Shown piece by piece: positions 1 through 6,156 of a DNA stretch of 10,626 nt. The position numbers were made by a program, and so were the translations under genes. A model generated the notes under the pieces. That model had not been told where the DNA came from and searched no databases. It saw only the letters and a list, made by a program, of their open reading frames with translations. Numbering within the stretch: position 1 is the first letter of the stretch; each line of letters starts with the position of its first letter. Source of the stretch: Pseudomonadota bacterium. Its GTDB lineage: Bacteria > Pseudomonadota > Alphaproteobacteria > Acetobacterales > Acetobacteraceae. Location: the NCBI GenBank assembly GCA_021808185.1, contig JAKBCB010000089.1, forward strand, positions 1-10,626, in the 5' to 3' direction.

Positions 1-920
1 ATCAGGGCCGCGGCGCCTTCCGGGGTGGCGACGTTGCCCGCGATCACCTGCACCGAGTTGGACAGCGTCTTGATCCGCTCCACCGCCGCCAGCACCCCGG
101 CCGAATGCCCGTGCGCGGTATCGACCACGATCACGTCCACCTCGGCGTCGATCAGTGCCCGGGCGCGGATGAACCCGTCCTCGCCCACGCCGGTCGCGGC
201 GGCCACGCGCAGGCGGCCGAGTTCGTCCTTGATCGCCAGCGGGTGCGTCTCGGCCTTGTCCATGTCCTTGACGGTGATCAGGCCCACGCAGCGATAGGCG
301 TCGTCCACCACCAGCAGCTTCTCGATCCGGTGGCGGTGCAGCAGCCGCCGCGCCTCGGTGGGGTCCACGTCGGCCGTGACGGTGACGAGGTTCTCCCGCG
401 TCATCAGCTCGTACACCTTCACCGCCGGGTCGGTGGCGAAGCGCACGTCGCGGTTGGTCAGGATGCCGACAAGGCGGCCGGTGTCGCGCTCGACCACCGG
501 AATGCCACTGATCTTGTACGCCGCCATCAGCGCGCGCGCGTCGGCCAGCGTCTGGTCGGGATGGATGGTGACGGGATTGATCACCATGCCCGACTCGAAC
601 TTCTTGACCATGCGCACCTGCGCCGCCTGTTCCTCCGGCGTCAGGTTCTTGTGGATCACGCCGATGCCGCCGTGCTGCGCCATGGCGATCGCCATGCCGC
701 TCTCGGTGACGGTGTCCATGGCCGAGGACGCGACCGGGATGTTCAGCGAGATCTGCCGGGTGAACCGCGTGCCGGTGTTGGTATTGGCCGGCAGCACCTG
801 CGAATAGGCGGGCACCAGCAGCACGTCGTCGAAGGCCAGCGCCTCGACAATTCGGGAATCCGCGAACCGGGGCTCGCCCGTGATCGCGTGCGCGTCAGAC
901 TGCATGTCCTGGGGAGCCAT
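1..920 (-). CDS. guaB: IMP dehydrogenase, N-terminal 306 residues (gene runs off the window start)
   Basis: IMP dehydrogenase oxidises IMP to XMP with NAD+, the committed step of GTP synthesis in the cytosol. The translation shows the family N-terminus (LAFDDVLLVPAYS, residues 28-40), the conserved VASSAMDTVTES stretch (63-74) and the HGGIGVIHKN segment (83-92). Two CBS domains follow (about 113-168 and 173-231), then the return to the barrel with the NAD-binding DTAHGHS motif (267-273) and IAGNVAT (293-299). The window ends before the catalytic cysteine loop, so roughly the last 180 residues are missing. The ATG at 920 is preceded by GGAAAGG about 7 nt upstream. The family assignment is certain from direct reading. 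The upstream 268 bp is shared with the divergent sulfotransferase gene and must hold both promoters. Confidence 0.97.
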   Translation of the reverse strand, partial: MAPQDMQSDAHAITGEPRFADSRIVEALAFDDVLLVPAYSQVLPANTNTGTRFTRQISLNIPVASSAMDTVTESGMAIAMAQHGGIGVIHKNLTPEEQAAQVRMVKKFESGMVINPVTIHPDQTLADARALMAAYKISGIPVVERDTGRLVGILTNRDVRFATDPAVKVYELMTRENLVTVTADVDPTEARRLLHRHRIEKLLVVDDAYRCVGLITVKDMDKAETHPLAIKDELGRLRVAAATGVGEDGFIRARALIDAEVDVIVVDTAHGHSAGVLAAVERIKTLSNSVQVIAGNVATPEGAAAL

Positions 921-1070
921 GGCCGGGCCTTTCCGAAACCTTGGCGCGCCCTCCTACTCTTGCCCGTGTTGCAGTGCAAGCACGGTGGCGCGGCCCAGCA
1001 CCGCGCCGGACGCGGCGCGGTCGGAAGGGTCCGCTCCCGTTCTGTTGACCGGCGGCGCGCGACCAGGAAA

Positions 1071-1101
1071 TTGCGCACCGGCGATGATCACCGCATATAG
1101 T
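1071..1101 (+). promoter_or_regulatory. Possible sigma-70-like promoter for the sulfotransferase gene
   Basis: In the guaB/sulfotransferase divergent gap (921-1188), TTGCGC at 1071-1076 and TATAGT at 1096-1101 lie 19 bp apart, with an AT-richer patch around them. A perfect 8-bp palindrome TGTTAACA (1101-1108) sits at the expected start-point region and could be an operator. This is the only AT-rich stretch in the gap. The spacing is long and the -35 match partial, so this is a weak call. A promoter for guaB must also be in this gap but I could not place it. Confidence 0.22.
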
Positions 1102-1188
1102 GTTAACAACAGTTGTGCCGGCGGGGCGCGGGCCTCACGGAATCGACCGTTCCCCCTCCGATCCCCGATCGGCCACAGCGGAGCCTGC

Positions 1189-2040
1189 ATGGCTGCCACA
1201 TCGTCGCCGCGACTGCATTTCATCTCCGGCCTGCCGCGGTCCGGGTCCACGCTGCTCGCGGCGTTGCTGCGGCAGAACCCCCGCTTCCAGGCGGGCATCA
1301 CCAGCCCGCTCTGCGCCCTGTTCGCGGGTCTGCTGAACGGCATGGCCGCCGAGGGCGCGGGCGGCATCAGCGAGGCCCAGCGCGCCCGTGTCCTGCGCGG
1401 CCTGCTCGACAGCTACTACGCCGACGCCGAGGGCAAGGACGCGGTGTTCGACACCAACCGCATGTGGACAGCGCGGCTGCCGGCGCTCGTGGCTCTCGAC
1501 CCGAACGTCAAGCTGGTCTGCATGGTGCGCAACGTCGCCTGGATCATGGACAGCATCGAGCGTCTGGTCCGCGCCAACGCGCTGCTGCCCTCGCGCCTGT
1601 TCGGCGAGGCGGAGCGGGCGAACGTCTATGCCCGCGTCGATGCGCTGGCGGCGCGCGACCGGCTGGTGGGGGCCGCCTGGTCCGCGCTGAAGGAGGCGTT
1701 CTACGGCGGCGATGCCGAGCATCTGCTGATCGTCGAATACGACTATCTGGCGCGCGCGCCGGCGCGGGTGATGGCGCTGATCTACCGCTTCCTGGGCGAG
1801 GAGGGCTTCGCCCATGATTTTGACAATGTTGAGTTCGACGAACCGGACTACGACCTGCGGCTGGCAACTCCCGGCCTGCATCGGGTCGGGCGGCGCGTGC
1901 GGTTCACCGAGCGGCCCACCATCCTGCCGCCCGACATCTTCGCCCGCTTCGCCGAGATGAGCTTCTGGACCGATCCGGCGCCAAGCCGGGCCAATCTGCT
2001 GGCCCCCCGGCGCGGCAAGGCCGAGGCGTCCGCCGCATAA
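1189..2040 (+). CDS. Sulfotransferase family protein (PAPS-dependent type)
   Basis: This 283-residue protein probably transfers sulfate from PAPS to a hydroxyl or other acceptor that cannot be read from the sequence. The N-terminal GLPRSGSTLL (residues 14-23) is the 5'-phosphosulfate-binding loop of sulfotransferases. VKLVCMVRN followed by an alpha-helix with DSIERL (107-126; R114, S122) matches the 3'-phosphate-binding strand and helix. The loop resembles the Sulfotransfer_3 / tyrosylprotein sulfotransferase-like branch (PRSGTT/PRSGST), but the acceptor cannot be assigned from that. I chose the ATG at 1189 because translation from there begins 13 residues before the P-loop. The longer in-frame start at 880 lies inside antisense guaB and gives a low-complexity leader. 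No signal peptide or membrane segment is seen. The Hint-domain gene follows after 53 nt on the same strand, which suggests co-transcription and perhaps a shared function. Confidence 0.85.
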   Translation: MAATSSPRLHFISGLPRSGSTLLAALLRQNPRFQAGITSPLCALFAGLLNGMAAEGAGGISEAQRARVLRGLLDSYYADAEGKDAVFDTNRMWTARLPALVALDPNVKLVCMVRNVAWIMDSIERLVRANALLPSRLFGEAERANVYARVDALAARDRLVGAAWSALKEAFYGGDAEHLLIVEYDYLARAPARVMALIYRFLGEEGFAHDFDNVEFDEPDYDLRLATPGLHRVGRRVRFTERPTILPPDIFARFAEMSFWTDPAPSRANLLAPRRGKAEASAA

Positions 2041-2093
2041 TCGCAAGGGCGGGCCGGTTGCACCGGCACCGCCCGCATCGAGGAAAGCCGTCC

Positions 2094-4079
2094 ATGACCA
2101 TCGACATCGTCACCAACCTCAACGCCAGCGGCGCCGGCAGCCTCAGCCAGACGCTTGCCAACGCCGCCGCCGGCGACACGATCAAGTTCGCCTTCCCGCT
2201 CGCCAACGCCACCGTCAATCTCGGCGCCGAGCTGGACATCACCAAGAACATCACCATCGACGGCAGCGCGGCCGGCGGCCACATCACGCTGAACGGCGGC
2301 GGGCAGTTCACCGACGTGCGGGTGAACACGGGCGTCAGCGCCACGCTGACGGGCCTGGATATCGTCAACGGCAATGGCCAGGGCGCCCCCGGCCACGGCG
2401 CCGCGGGCGGCATCTACAACGCCGGCACGCTGAGCCTGACCAACGATACCATCGCCAACAACACCGCCCACGGCGGCAACGGCATCGCCGGAACCAATGG
2501 CCTCGGCGGCGGCGCCGGCGGCTCGGCGGCGGGCGGGGTGTACGACGCGACCGGCGCCGTGCTGCAACTCGTCGCGGCAAGCGTGGCCTTCGCCAACAAT
2601 TCGGGCACCGGCGGCGATGGCGGCGCGGGGGGCAACGGCACCTATGCGGCGGGCGGCGCGGGCGGCAAGGGCGGCAGCCAGGTCACCGGGGGCGCGATCG
2701 TCGCGCCCACCGCGGGCACCGCCGGCGCGGGCCGGGGCGGCGGCGCGGGCGGTCTGCCAGGCCATGCCGGCGGCGACGGGCTGTATCGCGCCGGCGCGCC
2801 GGCCGGCCGAACGGCCGCGATCCGGTCCGGCTATGGCGGCTATGGCGGTTATGGTGGCTACGGTGGCGGCTACGGCTACGCGGCACCGGGCTACGTCCAC
2901 CCGGGCTACATCGCTCCGGTTTATGTCGCCCCGCCCATCGTCGGCGTCGGCTACGTCGTTGGCGGCGGCGGCTATGGCGGCGGCTACAGCCGCAACCGCA
3001 TCGATGCGGGCGGCGGCGGCGGCGGCGGCTACGGCTACGCCGATGTCGGCAGCCGGCTCGGCGCCAACGCCAGCAGCCCCCCCTGTTTCCGGCGCGGCAC
3101 GCGGCTGCGCACCCCCACCGGCGAGGTCGCGGTCGAGGCGCTGCGCCCCGGCGACATGGTGGAGACGGCGCGGTCGGGCGCGCCGGCGCGGGTGCGCTGG
3201 ATCGGGCATCGGCGGATCGACTGCTCGCGCCATCCCGACCCGGCGGCGCTCTGGCCGGTGCGCATCGCCGCCAACGCCTTCGGCCCCGGCCACCCGCATC
3301 GCGACCTTTGGCTCAGCCCGGACCACGCCGTTTATCTGCCGGTGCGCGGCGGCGCGCTGATCCCGATCCAGCACCTGATCAATGGCGCCAGCATCGCGCG
3401 GGAGCCGGTGAACGACATCACCTATTTCCACGTCGAACTCGACGCGCACGACGTGGTGCTGGCTGAGGGGCTGCCGGCGGAAAGCTTCCTCGACACCGGC
3501 AACCGCTCGGCCTTCACCAATGGCGGCGCGGTGGTGCAGCACACCCCCGATTTCGCGCTGCGGGTGTGGGAGGCCCAATCCTGCGTGCCGCTGCTGCGCG
3601 AGGGCGCGACGGTGACGGCGGCGTGGCGGCGACTTTTGCAGCGCGCGCGCCGGCTCGGCTACCAGCAGACGACGGAGCCGGATGTCGCCGCGCTGATGGC
3701 CGGGCGCAGCCTCGCGGTCAGCCGCGACGGTACCGAGTACCGCCTGCGCCTGCCCGGCCGGGCGGGGCTGCTGCGGCTGCGCTCGCGCGCGATGGTGCCG
3801 GCTCACCAGGACGCCGGCAGCGAGGACCATCGGCGTCTCGGCGTGGCGGTGGCGAGCCTGGTCTGCGACGGCACCCCGATCCCGCTCGATGGCCCGGCGC
3901 TCGGTGCCGGCTGGCATGCGCCGGAGGGTTTTGGCGCGCGGGCGTGGCGCTGGACGGACGGCGACGCGGCGCTGACCGTGCCGGCCGGACGGGAGCTGCG
4001 CATCGTGCTGGCGATGACCGGCACGTACTGGCAGGCGCCGCCGGCGGCGGCCTCAGCCCGCGGCCGCGTCGCGCGCTGA
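2094..4079 (+). CDS. Large Gly/Tyr-rich protein with beta-helix-like N-terminus and Hint (Hedgehog/intein) domain
   Basis: This 661-residue protein is probably exported or surface-associated and has an autoprocessing-type module. Residues 5-95 resemble the repeat-rich beta-helix N-terminus of bacterial surface proteins (ASGAGSLSQTLANAAAGDTI, 11-30). Residues 96-230 are extremely Gly/Ala-rich. Residues 247-315 contain 14 tyrosines in GGY repeats and GY-x-x-P units. From C331 (CFRRGTRLRTPTGEVAVEAL) through SPDHAVYL (408-415) to the AEGLPAESFLDTGNRSAF region (457-474) it is a Hint_2-type domain with its leading Cys and conserved His (H411). A further C-terminal domain (about 485-645) has no name I can support. 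There is no cleavable signal peptide, so export would need another route such as type I secretion, and no transporter gene is in view. The ATG at 2094 has AGGAAAG at 2081-2087; the upstream in-frame start at 2058 has none. The 3' end overlaps rlmE by 27 bp. Family placement is good but the function is unknown. Confidence 0.85.
   Translation: MTIDIVTNLNASGAGSLSQTLANAAAGDTIKFAFPLANATVNLGAELDITKNITIDGSAAGGHITLNGGGQFTDVRVNTGVSATLTGLDIVNGNGQGAPGHGAAGGIYNAGTLSLTNDTIANNTAHGGNGIAGTNGLGGGAGGSAAGGVYDATGAVLQLVAASVAFANNSGTGGDGGAGGNGTYAAGGAGGKGGSQVTGGAIVAPTAGTAGAGRGGGAGGLPGHAGGDGLYRAGAPAGRTAAIRSGYGGYGGYGGYGGGYGYAAPGYVHPGYIAPVYVAPPIVGVGYVVGGGGYGGGYSRNRIDAGGGGGGGYGYADVGSRLGANASSPPCFRRGTRLRTPTGEVAVEALRPGDMVETARSGAPARVRWIGHRRIDCSRHPDPAALWPVRIAANAFGPGHPHRDLWLSPDHAVYLPVRGGALIPIQHLINGASIAREPVNDITYFHVELDAHDVVLAEGLPAESFLDTGNRSAFTNGGAVVQHTPDFALRVWEAQSCVPLLREGATVTAAWRRLLQRARRLGYQQTTEPDVAALMAGRSLAVSRDGTEYRLRLPGRAGLLRLRSRAMVPAHQDAGSEDHRRLGVAVASLVCDGTPIPLDGPALGAGWHAPEGFGARAWRWTDGDAALTVPAGRELRIVLAMTGTYWQAPPAAASARGRVAR
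2829..2880 (+). repeat. In-gene tandem repeat of about 9 bp encoding GGY units
   Basis: Within the Hint-domain gene, the unit GGC-TAT-GGC and its synonymous variants (TAT/TAC, GGC/GGT) are repeated about five times, encoding the Tyr-Gly-Gly run at residues 246-262. Third-position variation shows the array is not freshly duplicated. Copy number could change by slippage in multiples of three residues without breaking the frame. Confidence 0.7.
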
Positions 4080-4766
4080 CTGAGGGGGCGATCCGGCGCG
4101 GAAGCCGGTCGCCACCACGTACAGCTCGCTCGACTCCTTGCGGCTGGCCGGCGGCTTGACGTGGCGGACGGTGGCGAAGGCGCGCTTCATCGGCGCGAGC
4201 AGGTCTTTTTCCGACCCGCCCTGAAACACCTTCGCCACGAAGGCGCCGCCGGGGGCGAGCACCGCCTGGGCGAACTCGAACGCCAGCTCCGCCAGCGCCA
4301 CGATGCGGATATGGTCGGTGGCCCCGTGCCCGGTGGTATTCGGCGCCATGTCCGACAGCACCACGTCCGCCGGCCCGCCCATCAGCGCGCGCAGCCGTTC
4401 CGGCATGTCGGCGTCGTTGAAGTCGCCTTGCAGGAACGTGGCCCCCGGCACCGGGTCGATCGGCAGCAGGTCGAGCCCGACCACCCAGGCAGCCCCGCGC
4501 TGCACCGCCACCTGGCTCCAGCCGCCCGGGGCCGCGCCGAGATCGACCACGCGCGATCCGTGGCGGATGAGCTTGTACTTGTCGTCCATCTCGATCAGCT
4601 TGAACGCGGCGCGCGAGCGCCAGCCCTGCGCGCGCGCGGCGGCGACATAGGGGTCGTTCAACTGGCGTTCGAGCCAACGCTGGCTCGCGATGCTGCGCCC
4701 TTCGGCGGTGCGCAGCCGCACGCTCAGCGCGCGCGCGGCACCGGGCTTGCCCGGAGATTTCGGCAT
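4053..4766 (-). CDS. rlmE: 23S rRNA (uridine-2552-2'-O)-methyltransferase RlmE (FtsJ/RrmJ)
   Basis: RlmE methylates the 2'-OH of U2552 in the ribosomal A loop during late 50S assembly, using S-adenosylmethionine. The 237-residue protein has the SAM-binding motif VVDLGAAPGGW (residues 73-83). All four residues of the FtsJ catalytic tetrad are visible: K56 (AAFKLIEMD), D139 (LSDMAPN), K179 (AKVFQGG) and E214 (SSELYVV). Its length is slightly above the E. coli enzyme's, the extra being a basic N-terminal extension (residues 1-25). The start is 14 nt after the ppx stop codon, and the Shine-Dalgarno AAGGA overlaps that stop region, so the two genes are very likely translated from one message. The C-terminus overlaps the converging Hint-protein gene by 27 bp. 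Confidence 0.96.
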   Translation of the reverse strand: MPKSPGKPGAARALSVRLRTAEGRSIASQRWLERQLNDPYVAAARAQGWRSRAAFKLIEMDDKYKLIRHGSRVVDLGAAPGGWSQVAVQRGAAWVVGLDLLPIDPVPGATFLQGDFNDADMPERLRALMGGPADVVLSDMAPNTTGHGATDHIRIVALAELAFEFAQAVLAPGGAFVAKVFQGGSEKDLLAPMKRAFATVRHVKPPASRKESSELYVVATGFRAGSPPQSARDAAAG

Positions 4767-4780
4767 GGCGGAAGAATCCT

Positions 4781-5845
4781 TCAGACTTGCAGCGGCTGCC
4801 CCGCTGCCGCGCCGCAGAAGCGCGGACGGTGGGTGGGGCGCGTGCGCTCGGCGCGCATCATACGCAGCAGCATCCCCTCGCGCAGCCCCCGGTCGGCGAC
4901 CACCACCTGGGTGGCGGGCCATAGCCGGTGGATGGCGGCGAAGATCGCACAGCCCGGCAGCACGAAATCGGCCCGTTCCGGCCCCACGCAGGGGTGCTCG
5001 GCCAGCCCGTCGCGACCCATCGCGCGCAGCCGCTCTACCGCCTCGGTCGCCTCGCCACAGGTCAGCACGGCGCCATCGACGCGCGGGCGGGAATAGCGCG
5101 GCAGATCCATGGCAAGCCCCGCCAGCGTCGTCACCGTGCCCGAGGTGCCGAGCAGGAACACCCCACCCTGGCGGATCTCCTGGGCGATGCAGTGCACCCG
5201 GTCGAACGGGGCGAGGCTGTCGTACACCTCGTCCACCATGTCGTGGAACGCCTCGCAGTCGAACCCGGCACTGCCCATGCGCTCGGCCAGGGTGACGACG
5301 CCGACGGGAAGCGAGATGTAGCCGATCAGTTGCGGCCGCGCGTCCTCGCTGGACAGGCGGACCCAGGCGAGTTCGGTCGAGCCGCCGCCGATGTCGAACA
5401 GCAGCGCCCGCCGCCCGCCGCGCCGCAGCAGCGGCGTGCAGGATTCCAGCGCGAGTTCGGCTTCCTCGCGCGGGGTGATGACATCGATCGGCAACCCGGT
5501 TTCGAGCCGGACGCGGGCGAGAAATTCCTCGCCGTTCTCGGCCCGGCGGCAGGCTTCGGTGGCGATCGCGCGCACCGCACGCACCGGCCGGCGCGTCAGC
5601 CGGGCGGCGCAGCCATGCAGGGCCGCCATTGCCCGGTCCATCGCGATCTGGCTCAACCGGCCGGTGTTGTGCAGCCCCTCGCCGAGTCGGACGATGCGGG
5701 AGAAGCTGTCGAGCACGCGGAACCCGTCGCCCGTGGGCGCGCCGACGAGCATCCGGCAGTTGTTGGTGCCGAGGTCGAGCGCCGCGAATGCCGGGGGCGG
5801 AACCCGGACTCGCTCCAGCGGCAATGAGGTGGCAAGCTCGACCAT
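4781..5845 (-). CDS. ppx: Exopolyphosphatase / guanosine pentaphosphate phosphohydrolase family protein
   Basis: Ppx/GppA enzymes remove terminal phosphates from polyphosphate or convert pppGpp to ppGpp, linking this gene to phosphate storage and the stringent response. The 354-residue protein has the ASKHA-fold phosphate-1 motif ALDLGTNN (22-29), the TPREEAEL segment with the likely catalytic glutamate (124-131), the phosphate-2 motif LLFDIGGGSTEL (148-159), the GTSGTVTTLAG segment (233-243) and the adenosine-motif-like VADRGLREGML (316-326). It is about 150 residues shorter than E. coli Ppx and lacks the C-terminal HD-like domain. This is the short form common in alphaproteobacteria. Substrate preference (polyP or pppGpp) cannot be told from motifs alone. 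The ATG at 5845 has a weak GGGAAAGG upstream. It leads a two-gene unit with rlmE. Confidence 0.93.
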   Translation of the reverse strand: MVELATSLPLERVRVPPPAFAALDLGTNNCRMLVGAPTGDGFRVLDSFSRIVRLGEGLHNTGRLSQIAMDRAMAALHGCAARLTRRPVRAVRAIATEACRRAENGEEFLARVRLETGLPIDVITPREEAELALESCTPLLRRGGRRALLFDIGGGSTELAWVRLSSEDARPQLIGYISLPVGVVTLAERMGSAGFDCEAFHDMVDEVYDSLAPFDRVHCIAQEIRQGGVFLLGTSGTVTTLAGLAMDLPRYSRPRVDGAVLTCGEATEAVERLRAMGRDGLAEHPCVGPERADFVLPGCAIFAAIHRLWPATQVVVADRGLREGMLLRMMRAERTRPTHRPRFCGAAAGQPLQV

Positions 5846-5943
5846 GACGGCGCCTTTCCCGGCACGACATGGTATCTTTCATGCATGTTTGAAACTGGGC
5901 AAGGGTTTGTTTGCAGCCGTGCGACCATTGCATTGCGCCCCGG

Positions 5944-5972
5944 TTGCGACCCCTGGAACCCTATGCTAGTTG
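5944..5972 (+). promoter_or_regulatory. Possible promoter for tRNA-Gln
   Basis: The 169-bp gap between divergent ppx and tRNA-Gln contains TTGCGA at 5944-5949. A TATGCTAGTTG stretch starts at 5962; the segment TAGTTG (5967-5972) lies 17 bp from the -35-like hexamer, whereas the better -10 match TATGCT is only 12 bp away. Either placement would start transcription about 35-45 nt before the mature tRNA. Neither hexamer pair is strong. The divergent ppx promoter must also lie in 5846-6014 but I could not assign it. Confidence 0.25.
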
Positions 5973-6014
5973 GCTGCCGCCGCGCCCGGACGGGCCGGCG
6001 GTTGGCGAGCCTGT

Positions 6015-6088
6015 TGGGGGATCGTTCAATGGTAGGACAAACGACTCTGACTCGTTTTATCTAGGTTCGAATCCTAGTCCCCCAACCA
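6015..6088 (+). tRNA. tRNA-Gln (anticodon CUG), CCA encoded
   Basis: A full cloverleaf can be folded by eye. The acceptor arm is TGGGGGA (6015-6021) with TCCCCCA (6078-6084). The anticodon stem AACGA/TCGTT closes a CTCTGAC loop, giving anticodon CTG for CAG codons. The T arm is CTAGG-TTCGAAT-CCTAG (6061-6077). The discriminator is A6085 and CCA is encoded at 6086-6088. The U1-A72 pair is the hallmark of bacterial tRNA-Gln. The gene is intact, as expected when an element integrates at a tRNA 3' end and restores it. An integrase gene begins 68 bp downstream on the same strand. Confidence 0.96.
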
Positions 6089-6144
6089 CGGCACCGGCCA
6101 AACCCTAGGACTTCTGCCGTTATCCGGCGCCTCGGCACAGCCCC

Positions 6145-6150
6145 GAGGGG
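6145..6150 (+). promoter_or_regulatory. Ribosome binding site of the integrase gene
   Basis: GAGGGG lies 6 nt before the ATG at 6157 and decides this as the integrase start. It falls within the 68-bp tRNA/integrase spacer. No clear promoter is seen in that spacer, so integrase transcripts may read through from the tRNA promoter. Confidence 0.6.
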
Positions 6151-6156
6151 TCTGGT

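Noticed and set aside
105..1100. 331-codon plus-strand open frame over guaB
   Set aside because: It is antisense to an unmistakable IMP dehydrogenase and has His/Arg/Asp-rich shadow composition.
880..1188. Longer N-terminus for the sulfotransferase from the ATG at 880
   Set aside because: It starts inside antisense guaB and crosses the divergent promoter gap. The P-loop sits close to the N-terminus in this family, which favours 1189.
2400..3060. CRISPR-like or satellite array suggested by repeated GGC-rich units
   Set aside because: The units are codon-level Gly/Ala/Tyr repeats inside one reading frame, with no constant-length repeats or spacers.
1848..3917. 689-codon open frame antisense to the Hint-protein gene
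   Set aside because: The translation is Ala/Arg/Gly low complexity without any domain. It arises because GC-rich codons on one strand leave the other strand free of stops. The plus-strand frame has clear Hint motifs and a ribosome site.
4767..5933. N-terminal extension of rlmE in the same frame up to 5933
   Set aside because: This stretch is a frame-shifted shadow of ppx. RlmE begins at 4766 with a normal family N-terminus and a Shine-Dalgarno sequence.
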